DNA of 64,000 bases from JALZUU01 sp964441245 (GTDB taxonomy: Bacteria > Bacteroidota > Bacteroidia > Chitinophagales > Saprospiraceae): contig CAYTVR010000004.1 in the NCBI GenBank assembly GCA_964441245.1, positions 18,415 to 82,414 of the forward strand, given 5' to 3'. Made by a program: the position numbers and the translations under genes. The notes under the pieces were generated by a model. It did no database searches. It saw only the letters and a list, made by a program, of their open reading frames with translations, and was not told where the DNA came from. Shown piece by piece: positions 55,402 to 63,833 of this stretch (the stretch's first letter is position 1; the number at the start of each line of letters is the position of its first letter).

Positions 55402-55438
55402 TTTAAAGTAATTCTAAAGCTCACCCGTCTTCTTAAAT
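55402..55438 (+). promoter_or_regulatory. ECF-type promoter of the membrane protein/Hsp20 operon
   Basis: tttaaagtaatt at 55402-55413, then CCGTCT at 55425-55430, spaced as in the promoter at 54091-54127. The start codon of the next gene is 100 bases downstream. The shared element predicts that the sigma factor encoded at 54184 transcribes this operon. Confidence 0.75.
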
Positions 55439-55529
55439 GTAAACAGTAGAAAACCGGATTCTACGATATTTAAATGAACCTATTTTATAACTAAGAAGTT
55501 GTTTAAAATTTCTACATAAAAAATAAATC

Positions 55530-55823
55530 ATGCGACAACCATTTAGAAAAATATTCGCCCTTTCATTAGGAATCATGGTATTCCTTCTATTGGCAAAAGT
55601 ATTCGTTTCTGCCTTGTTTTTAGCCGTACTGATCAGCATTCCATATCTCTTTTTTAGAGGTCTTCGATCTGCATTAGTCAACGACCATTACCAGTCACGA
55701 TCCTACGATTACAATTTGTCCAGAAGTTATTCAGATGATGAACCCTTATTTTATTCCGACAACTATCGAGATCGAATTCAATTTGGGAAAAGACCAAGTT
55801 ATCATTTTGTAGAAGTCCAATAA
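55530..55823 (+). CDS. Small membrane protein, first gene of the Hsp20 operon
   Basis: A 97-residue protein with one long or two short hydrophobic segments (about 8-42; FALSLGIMVFLLLAKVFVSALFLAVLISIPYLFF) and a polar Tyr/Ser/Asp-rich tail (SYDYNLSRSYSDDEPLFYSDNY). It resembles nothing I recognise. It lies behind the second ECF promoter and is followed 80 bases later by Hsp20, so a membrane-stress role is inferred. Confidence 0.6.
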   Translation: MRQPFRKIFALSLGIMVFLLLAKVFVSALFLAVLISIPYLFFRGLRSALVNDHYQSRSYDYNLSRSYSDDEPLFYSDNYRDRIQFGKRPSYHFVEVQ

Positions 55824-55903
55824 ATGAGGGACAAAAATCATCATCATTAACCTGTAGGTAAAACTTACACCTACAATTTTACAACCTTTAAAAAATAATT
55901 ATT

Positions 55904-56347
55904 ATGTGTCAACGATTTGAAAATAAACGAAGAGGCCATCATAGAGGCCACAACCGATGGGCTGCTAAACAAGCATTCAAAAGAAAACGTCGAGGAATGA
56001 AAGGTTTCTCAGGAAGTTGGAATTTTCCACCAGTGAATGTACGTGAACACGATGATCAATATGAGCTATATGTTTATGCTCCCGGATTTTCGAAAGAGGC
56101 TTTACAAGTAGCCGTTGCAGATGGTGTACTCATCATCAAAACGGATCAACAAAATGAAGCAGGAGAACCTAAGCAACACTGGCGTCGACAAGAATTTAAT
56201 CCTACTGGCTTCAAACGACGATTTGAATTACCCGAGGGTATCGATGCAGAAAACATTGGAGCCAAATATGAAAATGGAGTACTCCTAATCACCTTACCAA
56301 AACTAGAGGATTTTCAGACTCAAAGACGAACCGTAGAGGTAAAATAG
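55904..56347 (+). CDS. Hsp20/alpha-crystallin small heat-shock protein
   Basis: ATP-independent holdase chaperone that binds unfolding proteins in the cytoplasm. The 147 residues have an unusual N-terminal arm rich in Arg, His and Lys (RFENKRRGHHRGHNRWAAKQAFKRKRRGMKG), then an alpha-crystallin domain (about 47-147; NVREHDDQYELYVYAPGFSKEALQVAVADGVLIIK, PEGIDAENIGAKYENGVLLITLPK) with the GVL motif. The basic arm suggests nucleic-acid or membrane affinity. Last gene of the operon, with a terminator after it. Confidence 0.93.
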   Translation: MCQRFENKRRGHHRGHNRWAAKQAFKRKRRGMKGFSGSWNFPPVNVREHDDQYELYVYAPGFSKEALQVAVADGVLIIKTDQQNEAGEPKQHWRRQEFNPTGFKRRFELPEGIDAENIGAKYENGVLLITLPKLEDFQTQRRTVEVK

Positions 56348-56370
56348 TTATGATAGAATAACTAATGAAG

Positions 56371-56401
56371 AAGGCCGCTTAATCATTAAGTGGCCTTTTT
56401 C
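56371..56401 (+). terminator. Terminator after the Hsp20 gene
   Basis: aaggccgcttaa (56371-56382) pairs with ttaagtggcctt (56386-56397; one G-T pair) around a TCA loop, then Ts. It lies 24 bases after the stop codon. Confidence 0.85.
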
Positions 56402-56500
56402 AATTTTAAAATAGACCATCTAGAAAAAAAAGAAACGGAAACTCGCTAAGCGAATTCCCGTCATTCTGTGAATTGTTAATTATAATGGTCAAATGATTTT

Positions 56501-57799
56501 TTATTTTTTCCCTTTAGATGCAAAGACTGATTTGTCATTAGATTTAAATAAATAAATCCCTCCAGATGCACTTCCCATATCATCATCCTTGTAGGCTCCG
56601 ACAAACACATCTTGCCCAAATATCGCTACACTCGAACCGAATAAATCACCTGGCTCTGCATCCGTAGCCATCAACTTTCCTGTATTTCCCCAATTATCCA
56701 TTCCGCCTTTTTCCTTCTTATACATATATACAGCACCAGCTTTCATAAAGTGGCCTTCACTTCCTACAATCAAACAATTTTCTGATAAAGAAATATGACG
56801 GCCAAATTGATCATTCATATCTCCATCGATTGCCTTCATTTTTTTCAATTCTCCCCAGTTATTTGTTCCTCCTAAACTTTCTTTAAATAAATAAACCGTA
56901 CCTGAACTGCCATCCGTACGCGGTGCGCCCACAGCCATATAATGACCATTGATCGCTACTGATCTACCAAATCTAGCTTTTCGCTGTCGGTCTGATGCTA
57001 AAATTTGTACTTGTTCTCCCCAATTATCCATTCCGCCTTTTGCTTTAGCAAAAATCGTAATTGACCCTACTCCATTGTCATTGTCCGCACCAATCACTGC
57101 CCGATCATTATCCAAGGCAACACTTACCCCAAATTGATCATTTGCACTATTACTTTTAGCTGATAATTTTTTTAACTCATTCCATTCGATTTCTCCTTTT
57201 TTAAAAAGGTAAGCCGCTCCTGATTTATTTCCATTTTGATCATTACCGTAAGCACCAATCAAAAGATACTGATCAGTCATCGCAATACTATTTCCAAAAT
57301 AATCTCCTTCAACACCATCATGAGCAATTACTTTTTTGGTCTCTCCCCAATTATCCATTCCGCCTTGATCTTTTTTGAAAATATATACTGCTCCGGTAAA
57401 GTCATCATTACCCGGTGCACTTACGGCAACTTCGTTTTTGTGAATAAAAACACTCGTTCCAAAGTTATTAAATGCCGCTCCATCACTTGCAGTTAATTTT
57501 TTAATCAAGGCCCAATCATCTTTACCTTCATCGGCCCGATGAAAGAGATAAGCCGCCCCTGCTTCAGCTCCTTTTTCATCTTCAGTCCAAGCGCCTACGA
57601 CAGCAAAATTTCCATAAACAGAAACGCTTTTACCAAAGTTATCAGAACCTTCGCTTTCCTGAATGACTTTTTTGATACCTTCATTATTTTCTTGTGCTTT
57701 TAGTGTACCCACACTAAACAACAATAATAAGGCTAGACTAAATAATTTAAGAGGATCAGTCGACAAGAAGAACCCTTGTCTTTTGTATTCATTTTTCAT
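56501..57799 (-). CDS. FG-GAP repeat exported protein (no sorting domain)
   Basis: A 432-residue exported protein. After a signal peptide (1-35, ending TLKAQ), it consists of about seven repeats of about 52 residues in the pattern DxFGxSVSIxxxxxxVGAxxxDxxGxxxGAAYLFxKxxGGMDNWGxxKKL, the FG-GAP_2 propeller motif. There is no C-terminal T9SS domain: it ends YLFKSNDKSVFASKGKK. The next gene upstream on the same strand is a longer paralogue that has the domain. It may be secreted by another route or be an internal partner; function unknown, probably a beta-propeller adhesin. Confidence 0.88.
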   Translation of the reverse strand: MKNEYKRQGFFLSTDPLKLFSLALLLLFSVGTLKAQENNEGIKKVIQESEGSDNFGKSVSVYGNFAVVGAWTEDEKGAEAGAAYLFHRADEGKDDWALIKKLTASDGAAFNNFGTSVFIHKNEVAVSAPGNDDFTGAVYIFKKDQGGMDNWGETKKVIAHDGVEGDYFGNSIAMTDQYLLIGAYGNDQNGNKSGAAYLFKKGEIEWNELKKLSAKSNSANDQFGVSVALDNDRAVIGADNDNGVGSITIFAKAKGGMDNWGEQVQILASDRQRKARFGRSVAINGHYMAVGAPRTDGSSGTVYLFKESLGGTNNWGELKKMKAIDGDMNDQFGRHISLSENCLIVGSEGHFMKAGAVYMYKKEKGGMDNWGNTGKLMATDAEPGDLFGSSVAIFGQDVFVGAYKDDDMGSASGGIYLFKSNDKSVFASKGKK

Positions 57800-58139
57800 G
57801 GTTATGTATTTACATTCCTTTGAGGAAATTGGTTTTCATTGATTCATTCTGATAATTCTAAAAAGAATTATTTCAAAATAATCTACTCAACTAATAGGAG
57901 TTTTTTTTGAGAGGTGTTAATGTTGGTTGGAGGGAAATTACTTGAAACTATACTTAGGAAGGATATTATTTTTACACCAATTTTTATGCCGAAATTGATT
58001 TATTGTATCAAATGGTAAAAAAAAATTATTAACTAGTTTGACAAAAAACTCAACTTTGAGATCAACGAAAAAATCTCTTTTAACATAAAAATTACGTTAA
58101 AAGAGATTCCCCAATAAAGTGAGCCTTATGAAGGCAAAA
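57800..58139. other. Intergenic region between the FG-GAP genes
   Basis: About 340 AT-rich bases. It contains the terminator of the upstream (58140) gene at 58072-58108 and the promoter region of the 56501 gene. No other gene is visible. Confidence 0.45.
58072..58108 (-). terminator. Terminator of the long FG-GAP gene
   Basis: aatctcttttaac (58072-58084) pairs with gttaaaagagatt (58096-58108). On the minus strand a T-run follows. It lies 31 bases after the stop codon. Confidence 0.8.
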
Positions 58140-60578
58140 CTATTCTTTACTAATTACCATTTTTTGTTGAAAAACCTTTCCATTGGCTTCTACTTTTAGA
58201 TGGTAAATTCCGGCACTTAGTTTCGAAGAAGGTACATTAGCGATGGTCAGACCTTCGTCTAAATATAATTGTTGCGTCAATACCAATTGCCCTATATTGT
58301 TGTGCAATGACATCATCGCTTTTTGTTCTCCAGGCGCATAAATTTGGAAATGCGCATCTTTGCCAAAATTAATTGGATTAGGTGTAATCAATCCCACTTC
58401 GATTTCTGCTCGTTTAAAGATATGTACCAAATTAGAATACTCCATTTCATTATTAAAATCAACTTGACGTAAGCGATAATAACTATTTCCCGTCAAGGGC
58501 TGACTATCAATAAAGGTATAATTTATTTGTTCTGTACTGTTTCCACGAGAATCGACAAATCCTATTTCTTCCCAGTTGGAAACGTCGCCAGCTCTTTCTA
58601 TTACAAAACCACGATTGTTGACTTCACTGGCTGTTGCCCAATCCAAAATGACTTTTGTCTTTTGATATTTTCCACGAAAGTGGAGTAACTCAACAGGTAA
58701 TGCAGATCCATTACTACCGGCTCCGCCTCCACCTCCCGAGAAAGAAGTCACTTTAAATTCTGCATAATAATCAGTAGCTCCTTGCATACCCATCATCCAC
58801 TTAGAAGTAGATGGAGTAGCATCATTGATCAACAATACTACATCCGAGCTGGTCACGGTATTGACTGCCGGATGATTGCCCAAAGCGTCATTAGTCACTT
58901 TATAAAAACTCAATTGATCCGCAGTACTCAGCGGCGTCAAACTTTGATTAGTCAGCTCCGCATTCAATGCATCAAACTCTGTATCTGTAAAGTAAAATCG
59001 AACATCCACTGTTTGTCCAGGACTTGGCTGAACGTTTGGCGCTACTTCCCAACTCCGATTAAAAATAACTGCACCCGTTGGATTCTTGATAAAACAATCT
59101 CCGGCCACGCCACAATCTTTTTCATAAAAACTTGCGATTGGATTTTGTGTTTCAACACTTATTCCATTTACAGGAATAACGGCTCCAGAACTACCTGTTT
59201 TTAAAGACAATAATAATTCTCCTGTACAGCTACAATAGTGAGTCCATCCATTTGCATCGGTGTTGACATAATCTGAGCCAGTCTGTCCTGTTGTTGAAGC
59301 AATAGTTGCTAGACTTGGATCACAAACCAATCCCAACCAATATGCAGAACCAGATGTACTTCCTTTATCATCATCTTCATAAGCTCCGGCAAAAACGTTG
59401 CTACTATTTATAGATACACTTTCTCCAAACTGATCATCAATAGCAGCATCTGCAGCCGTTACTTTTTTAAGTTGCCCCCAGTTACTCGGTCCTCCAAAAT
59501 TTTGTTCATAAAAATAGGCTGCACCTTTATTACTATCATTTCCTGGTGCCCCAACTACTAAATCGGTATTCTCGATGGAAACGCTTCTTCCAAAAAAGTC
59601 ATTCGCAACTCCATCACTTCCTGTTACTTTTGCGACTTGTCCCCAATTACTGAATCGAAAAAAGGTATAAGCAGCTCCTTTATTCGAAGAATCTCCGTCG
59701 GCACCTACTGCTAAATTAATGAGAGAAATAGAAACACTCACTCCAAAGTTATCACCAGGATTCGCATCAGCAGCATTCAGTTTTTTAACCATGCCCCAAT
59801 TATCCGTTCCACCTTGATCTTTGCTATGAATAAAAACAGAACCAGTATTGCTATCATCTCCTTTTGAACCAATGGCAGCATATGTTCCAAAAATAGAGAC
59901 GCTAAAACCAAAATTATCATCGACAGCTCCCGTTGACTCTGTTAGCTTTACTAGTTGTCCCCAGTTGTCCGCTCCACCTTCATCCTTTTCAAAAATATAA
60001 GCAGAACCAGATTCACTTCCTTTATCGTCATCACCATAAGCCCCTACTATAATATGGTCTCCATTCAAACTTAGGCTAGCGCCAAAATAATCATCCGAAT
60101 CAGCATCAGCTGCAACTAATATTTTAAATTCTCCCCAATTATCGGTTCCGCCTTCATCCTTTTTAAAAATATAAACAGCACCTGCACCTGAAGTTTTTTC
60201 ATGAGCACCTACGATTACATAATCACCAGAAATGAAAACGGCATGTCCGAAAGCATCTCCAGCAGCTCCATCAGAAGCCGTTAGTTTTTTAAGCATTCCC
60301 CAGTTATCCGTTCCTCCTTGGTTGCGCGCCAATAAATAAGCCGCACCTGCATTGGAGCCATTGTCATCATCAGCCCAAGCGCCAATAATAGCATAGTCAC
60401 CATAAATGGAAACACTTTTTCCATAATTGTCTTCAGCCTCGCCATCTGTAGCGATTTGCTTTAGTTTTTGACTCCAACCTTGAGCCGAAGAGATTGAGAT
60501 ATTAAAAAAGAAGCAAGAACAAAGGAAGGTAAATACAGTAAATGTAAAGTTAATCTGAGTGTGTAAATTTTTTCTCAT
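58140..60578 (-). CDS. FG-GAP repeat T9SS-exported protein
   Basis: An 812-residue secreted protein. Signal peptide 1-33; about eight FG-GAP repeats (35-420) with the same DNWGxxKKLTAxDG pattern as its paralogue; a Cys-containing domain (about 425-630); a fibronectin-like domain (ALPVELLHFRGKYQKTKVILDWATASEVNNRGFVIERAGD, common in Bacteroidota T9SS proteins); and a type A sorting domain (about 735-812; LITPNPINFGKDAHFQIY, NNIGQLVLTQQLY, SAGIYHLKVEANGKVFQQKMVISKE). It is exported by T9SS, then anchored or released. It probably forms a surface propeller with an adhesive role. Confidence 0.93.
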   Translation of the reverse strand: MRKNLHTQINFTFTVFTFLCSCFFFNISISSAQGWSQKLKQIATDGEAEDNYGKSVSIYGDYAIIGAWADDDNGSNAGAAYLLARNQGGTDNWGMLKKLTASDGAAGDAFGHAVFISGDYVIVGAHEKTSGAGAVYIFKKDEGGTDNWGEFKILVAADADSDDYFGASLSLNGDHIIVGAYGDDDKGSESGSAYIFEKDEGGADNWGQLVKLTESTGAVDDNFGFSVSIFGTYAAIGSKGDDSNTGSVFIHSKDQGGTDNWGMVKKLNAADANPGDNFGVSVSISLINLAVGADGDSSNKGAAYTFFRFSNWGQVAKVTGSDGVANDFFGRSVSIENTDLVVGAPGNDSNKGAAYFYEQNFGGPSNWGQLKKVTAADAAIDDQFGESVSINSSNVFAGAYEDDDKGSTSGSAYWLGLVCDPSLATIASTTGQTGSDYVNTDANGWTHYCSCTGELLLSLKTGSSGAVIPVNGISVETQNPIASFYEKDCGVAGDCFIKNPTGAVIFNRSWEVAPNVQPSPGQTVDVRFYFTDTEFDALNAELTNQSLTPLSTADQLSFYKVTNDALGNHPAVNTVTSSDVVLLINDATPSTSKWMMGMQGATDYYAEFKVTSFSGGGGGAGSNGSALPVELLHFRGKYQKTKVILDWATASEVNNRGFVIERAGDVSNWEEIGFVDSRGNSTEQINYTFIDSQPLTGNSYYRLRQVDFNNEMEYSNLVHIFKRAEIEVGLITPNPINFGKDAHFQIYAPGEQKAMMSLHNNIGQLVLTQQLYLDEGLTIANVPSSKLSAGIYHLKVEANGKVFQQKMVISKE

Positions 60579-61190
60579 CGATATTAAGGGTTTATTCGTC
60601 TTTCTTTTGCTAGAACTAATTTCTGCAAATTTTATTTGTCAAATTACCACTTCAAAATATTAGGTTTTGAAATGTTTTATAAAAAGTTATTGCGCTTTTC
60701 GAAAATTAAAACAGCTCCTTTTAAATGAAAATTCTTTCATTGAGAGTTGATTTATTCGAAATTTTTCAGTCATTTTAAGAGAAAGATATCTGAGCAGAGT
60801 GAACCAATTTTTATGCCACAAAACTGCCCCAACCAAACAAAAGAAAGCAAAACAACTATTTCGCCATCAATTATTCTACAAACCCAAATTTGTGACAAGC
60901 AAAATGAGAACAAAAATTGGTTCTTTATAATATGTCATAAAAGTCCTAAGCACATCATTTATGTCAGTTACCAAGAAAAATAAAATTCAAAAAGCAATAT
61001 TATTCAAGCATTAATACTACTTTGAGAAATAAAACCGATCGACTTTTTTCTACCGCACAGCTTGGTGAGATGTTTATCGCTTGAGCTTTGACAAAAAAAC
61101 TAGGATTCGCAATTTTTGATTCCTGAATATTGTATAAAAAAGTCTATCCTTTTTAGTTAATTGTGATGACGTGTTTTAATTCAATAACAA
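60579..61190. other. Non-coding region between divergent genes
   Basis: About 610 bases without a credible gene. A 78-residue frame (60747-60983) has a Lys/Asn-rich composition and no family, and I do not count it. I see no RNA gene. Confidence 0.45.
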
Positions 61191-61925
61191 ATGTGCACCG
61201 TATCTTATATACCACAATCGAGGAATCAATTTATCTTAACTTCTAATCGAGATGAAAGTGCCAAACGATCCTCTCCAGATATAGCAACTCAATCTAAAGA
61301 TGAGGTGGAACTTCTTTTTCCTAGAGATAAAGGTGCAGGTGGAACTTGGATTGCAATAGCCAATACGGATCGTGTCGTTTGCTTACTCAACGGAGCTTTT
61401 GAAAAACATCAGCACCAACCACCCTATCGAAAAAGTAGAGGGATCATGGTTTTAGAGTTTTTTAATTATCCTAGTGCGCATTCCTTTTTTGAAAATTATG
61501 AATTTGAAGGCATGGAGCCTTTTACAATGATCATTATTGAGAATGAACAATTATTAGAATTTCGTTGGGACGAAAAAAATATACACATTAAAGAACTAGA
61601 TCGTCATCAACCTCATATTTGGTCTTCTTCTACCTTATATAATGATCCAATCCAAAAGAAACGAAAGAAGTGGTTTACCCAGTGGCAAAAAGAAAATGAA
61701 TTTGGGCTTGATTCGATTTTACATTTCCATAAAAATGCTGGAGAAGGAAATCCTGCAAATGATCTGATCATGAATCGAAACAATATCGTACAAACTGTTA
61801 GCATTACGAGCATCATTAAAAATCACCGCAGTATCGAATTACAATATCATGATTTGATTCATTCAAATTTTCAACAAAAAGAAATCGAATTACAACGTGA
61901 ATCCTTGGAATTTCATCAAAAGTAA
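61191..61925 (+). CDS. TANGO2/NRDE family protein
   Basis: A 244-residue protein of the NRDE family (transport and Golgi organisation 2 homologues). It starts MCTVSYIP with the conserved Cys2, the likely Ntn-type N-terminal nucleophile once Met is removed, followed by the signature TSNRDES (residues 18-24), GGTWIAIANTDRVVCLLNGAF and the SRGIMVLEFF stretch. Eukaryotic TANGO2 has links to lipid and haem handling; the bacterial role is unknown. It overlaps the next gene by 29 bases. Confidence 0.88.
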   Translation: MCTVSYIPQSRNQFILTSNRDESAKRSSPDIATQSKDEVELLFPRDKGAGGTWIAIANTDRVVCLLNGAFEKHQHQPPYRKSRGIMVLEFFNYPSAHSFFENYEFEGMEPFTMIIIENEQLLEFRWDEKNIHIKELDRHQPHIWSSSTLYNDPIQKKRKKWFTQWQKENEFGLDSILHFHKNAGEGNPANDLIMNRNNIVQTVSITSIIKNHRSIELQYHDLIHSNFQQKEIELQRESLEFHQK

Positions 61926-62952
61926 GCCGACCTTTATCAAGCTACTCAATTGGGAATATTGGCCTGCCAAAATGTTTTATCTCCCGATGTGGGTTTACCT
62001 ACCTTACCTCCAATTAAGGTCTGGCCATCCTTGTTTTTTTACCGCTACTAATCCCGGTATTGAAACTGGAGGATTAGGATTGGAATCAAAATTCAAAACA
62101 ATAGAAAACATTCCTGATTCCTTAAAACCTAAAACTGTTTTTGCCCCCAATGGAATAGCATTCGATCAAGTCGAAAAACAATTGTGTCAAGCCGCTATTG
62201 AATATCCAATCATTGCCAAACCAGATATTGGATACCGAGGATTGTTGGTTAAAAAAATTGAATCGCCCGCAGCACTGCGTTCTTATTTAGCAGCCTATCC
62301 CATTGACTTTATTTTACAAGAATTCATTCAAGGCTTAGATGAATTTGGTGTCCTTTATTATCGTTTTCCTTGGGAAAAATCAGGAAGCATTTCTTCTCTA
62401 ACGCTCAAAGACTTTCTTCATGTAACAGGTGATGGAATATCTTCTGTTCGAGAATTGATCATTGCCAAACCACGAGCTTCATTACAACTAGAACGATTAG
62501 AAACAACGCAACCAGATTTATTGAATACCATTCCTGCAAAAGGAAACCGCATTCCACTCGGCGTCATTGGCAATCATTCTAAAGGCACTCATTTTATCAA
62601 TGGGAATCAACACATCGATCAACAATTGGTCAAAACTTTTGATCAAATCACCAATCAAATTGACGGACTCTATTATGGTAGATACGATCTGAAATGCAGC
62701 AGTCTGGATGCGCTAAAAAAAGGAGAAGACATTGTCATCATCGAGATCAATGGTGTTTGTTCAGAACCTACTCATATTTATGATGCAAAACAAACCAATT
62801 ACTTTCGCGCCCTACGCGATATTGTCAAACATTGGAATATCATTTATCAAATCAGCAAAGCCAATCGAAAACGAGGTATTCATTGTATGCCACCAAAAGA
62901 GATGATTCAACGTTTTTGGCACTTAAATAAATATATGAAAAAATTGGGGTGA
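61897..62952 (+). CDS. ATP-grasp enzyme
   Basis: A 351-residue protein with an ATP-grasp fold: the substrate/ATP regions KPKTVFAPNGIAFDQVE, IAKPDIGYRGLLVKKIESPAALRSYLAAYPIDFILQEFIQGLDEFGVLYYRFPWEK, TGDGISSVRELI, YYGRYDLKCSSLDAL and IVIIEINGVCSEPTHIYD, in which Glu-x-Asn is the metal site. The reaction is unknown; some relatives are annotated as D-alanine ligase-like. The start is GTG 61897, which includes LLNWEYWPAKMFYLP, a segment kept in relatives; ATG 61972 would remove it. It overlaps the TANGO2 gene, so the two are translationally coupled. Confidence 0.85.
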   Translation: MNPWNFIKSKPTFIKLLNWEYWPAKMFYLPMWVYLPYLQLRSGHPCFFTATNPGIETGGLGLESKFKTIENIPDSLKPKTVFAPNGIAFDQVEKQLCQAAIEYPIIAKPDIGYRGLLVKKIESPAALRSYLAAYPIDFILQEFIQGLDEFGVLYYRFPWEKSGSISSLTLKDFLHVTGDGISSVRELIIAKPRASLQLERLETTQPDLLNTIPAKGNRIPLGVIGNHSKGTHFINGNQHIDQQLVKTFDQITNQIDGLYYGRYDLKCSSLDALKKGEDIVIIEINGVCSEPTHIYDAKQTNYFRALRDIVKHWNIIYQISKANRKRGIHCMPPKEMIQRFWHLNKYMKKLG

Positions 62953-63012
62953 GTTTTCTTTGACTAGTGGCTTAGTAAGCCAACAGACTCAGGATCATGA
63001 AACCATAACAAA

Positions 63013-63831
63013 CTATAAATTGGCATAAAATACGCCTTGGTGATTCATGAATGTACCATCCTTTTTATTTAAGTCCAATTTTCCTCCTTCAAAATTAGTT
63101 GCAAGCAAGCCCAATTCCTGAAAGATACAAGCCGTCGCTGCAAAGTCCCATATACTCCCTCCACCGTTTTCTTTTTTGGAAAGCTTTAACATACATGCTG
63201 GACCATTTTCCAGTACATGGATGGCATTCAAGACGGAGCCCGCTCCAGCCATTTCTTTTATCCCTTGTAAATTCAACTTCCTTACATTTTCATTGAGCAA
63301 ATTTTCGATATCAGCAGCATTAGGTGTGTCCTTCAACTCTCGATCCGTCACATAGGTTAAATGATTATTCGCATTTTTAATTTTCCAGAGATCATCATTT
63401 TTATAAACTCCATTTCCTTTGACAGCATGATACAATGTATCTGTACTAGGATCAAAAACTACTCCGATGTAAGGGGTACCGTCTTTTGCGATCAAAGCAA
63501 TGGAAACTGAAAAACCTGGTCGTTTATTGATAAAAGCAAGCGTCCCATCCATGGGGTCAATACACCAAAAAAAATCCTTTTTGAATCGACTATGATCATC
63601 TTCGGTTTCCTCGGATAAAAGTGCTAGATCAAATTGCTCACAAGTAGGAAGTAAATAAGAAAGAATTATTGTTTCACATTTTTTATCTACCTCAGTGACG
63701 ACCTGTGAGGCATAGCTTGTCCCTCCCTTCTTTTTCTCTACCAAAACATCATTATTAACATACTGTTGTATGACTTTTCCTGCGGAAAGAGCGGCCTTGA
63801 TTGCTATATTGCTTAATTGTATCAAATCCAT
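63013..63831 (-). CDS. Inositol-monophosphatase-family phosphatase
   Basis: A 272-residue phosphatase of the FIG superfamily, acting on inositol phosphates or on 3'(2'),5'-bisphosphate nucleotides (CysQ type). The Mg/Li motifs are present: E in SEETEDD (about 95), DPMDGTLAFINKRPGFSVSIALI (about 113) and the C-terminal GGSIWDFAATACIFQELG. The choice between inositol and nucleotide substrates is not possible from the sequence. It lies two bases downstream of a partial gene at the right edge, so they form an operon. Confidence 0.87.
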   Translation of the reverse strand: MDLIQLSNIAIKAALSAGKVIQQYVNNDVLVEKKKGGTSYASQVVTEVDKKCETIILSYLLPTCEQFDLALLSEETEDDHSRFKKDFFWCIDPMDGTLAFINKRPGFSVSIALIAKDGTPYIGVVFDPSTDTLYHAVKGNGVYKNDDLWKIKNANNHLTYVTDRELKDTPNAADIENLLNENVRKLNLQGIKEMAGAGSVLNAIHVLENGPACMLKLSKKENGGGSIWDFAATACIFQELGLLATNFEGGKLDLNKKDGTFMNHQGVFYANL

Positions 63832-63833
63832 TA

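Noticed and set aside
60747..60983. 78-residue frame before the TANGO2 gene
   Set aside because: Composition is Lys/Ser/Asn-rich with no motif, and there is no matching promoter or terminator.
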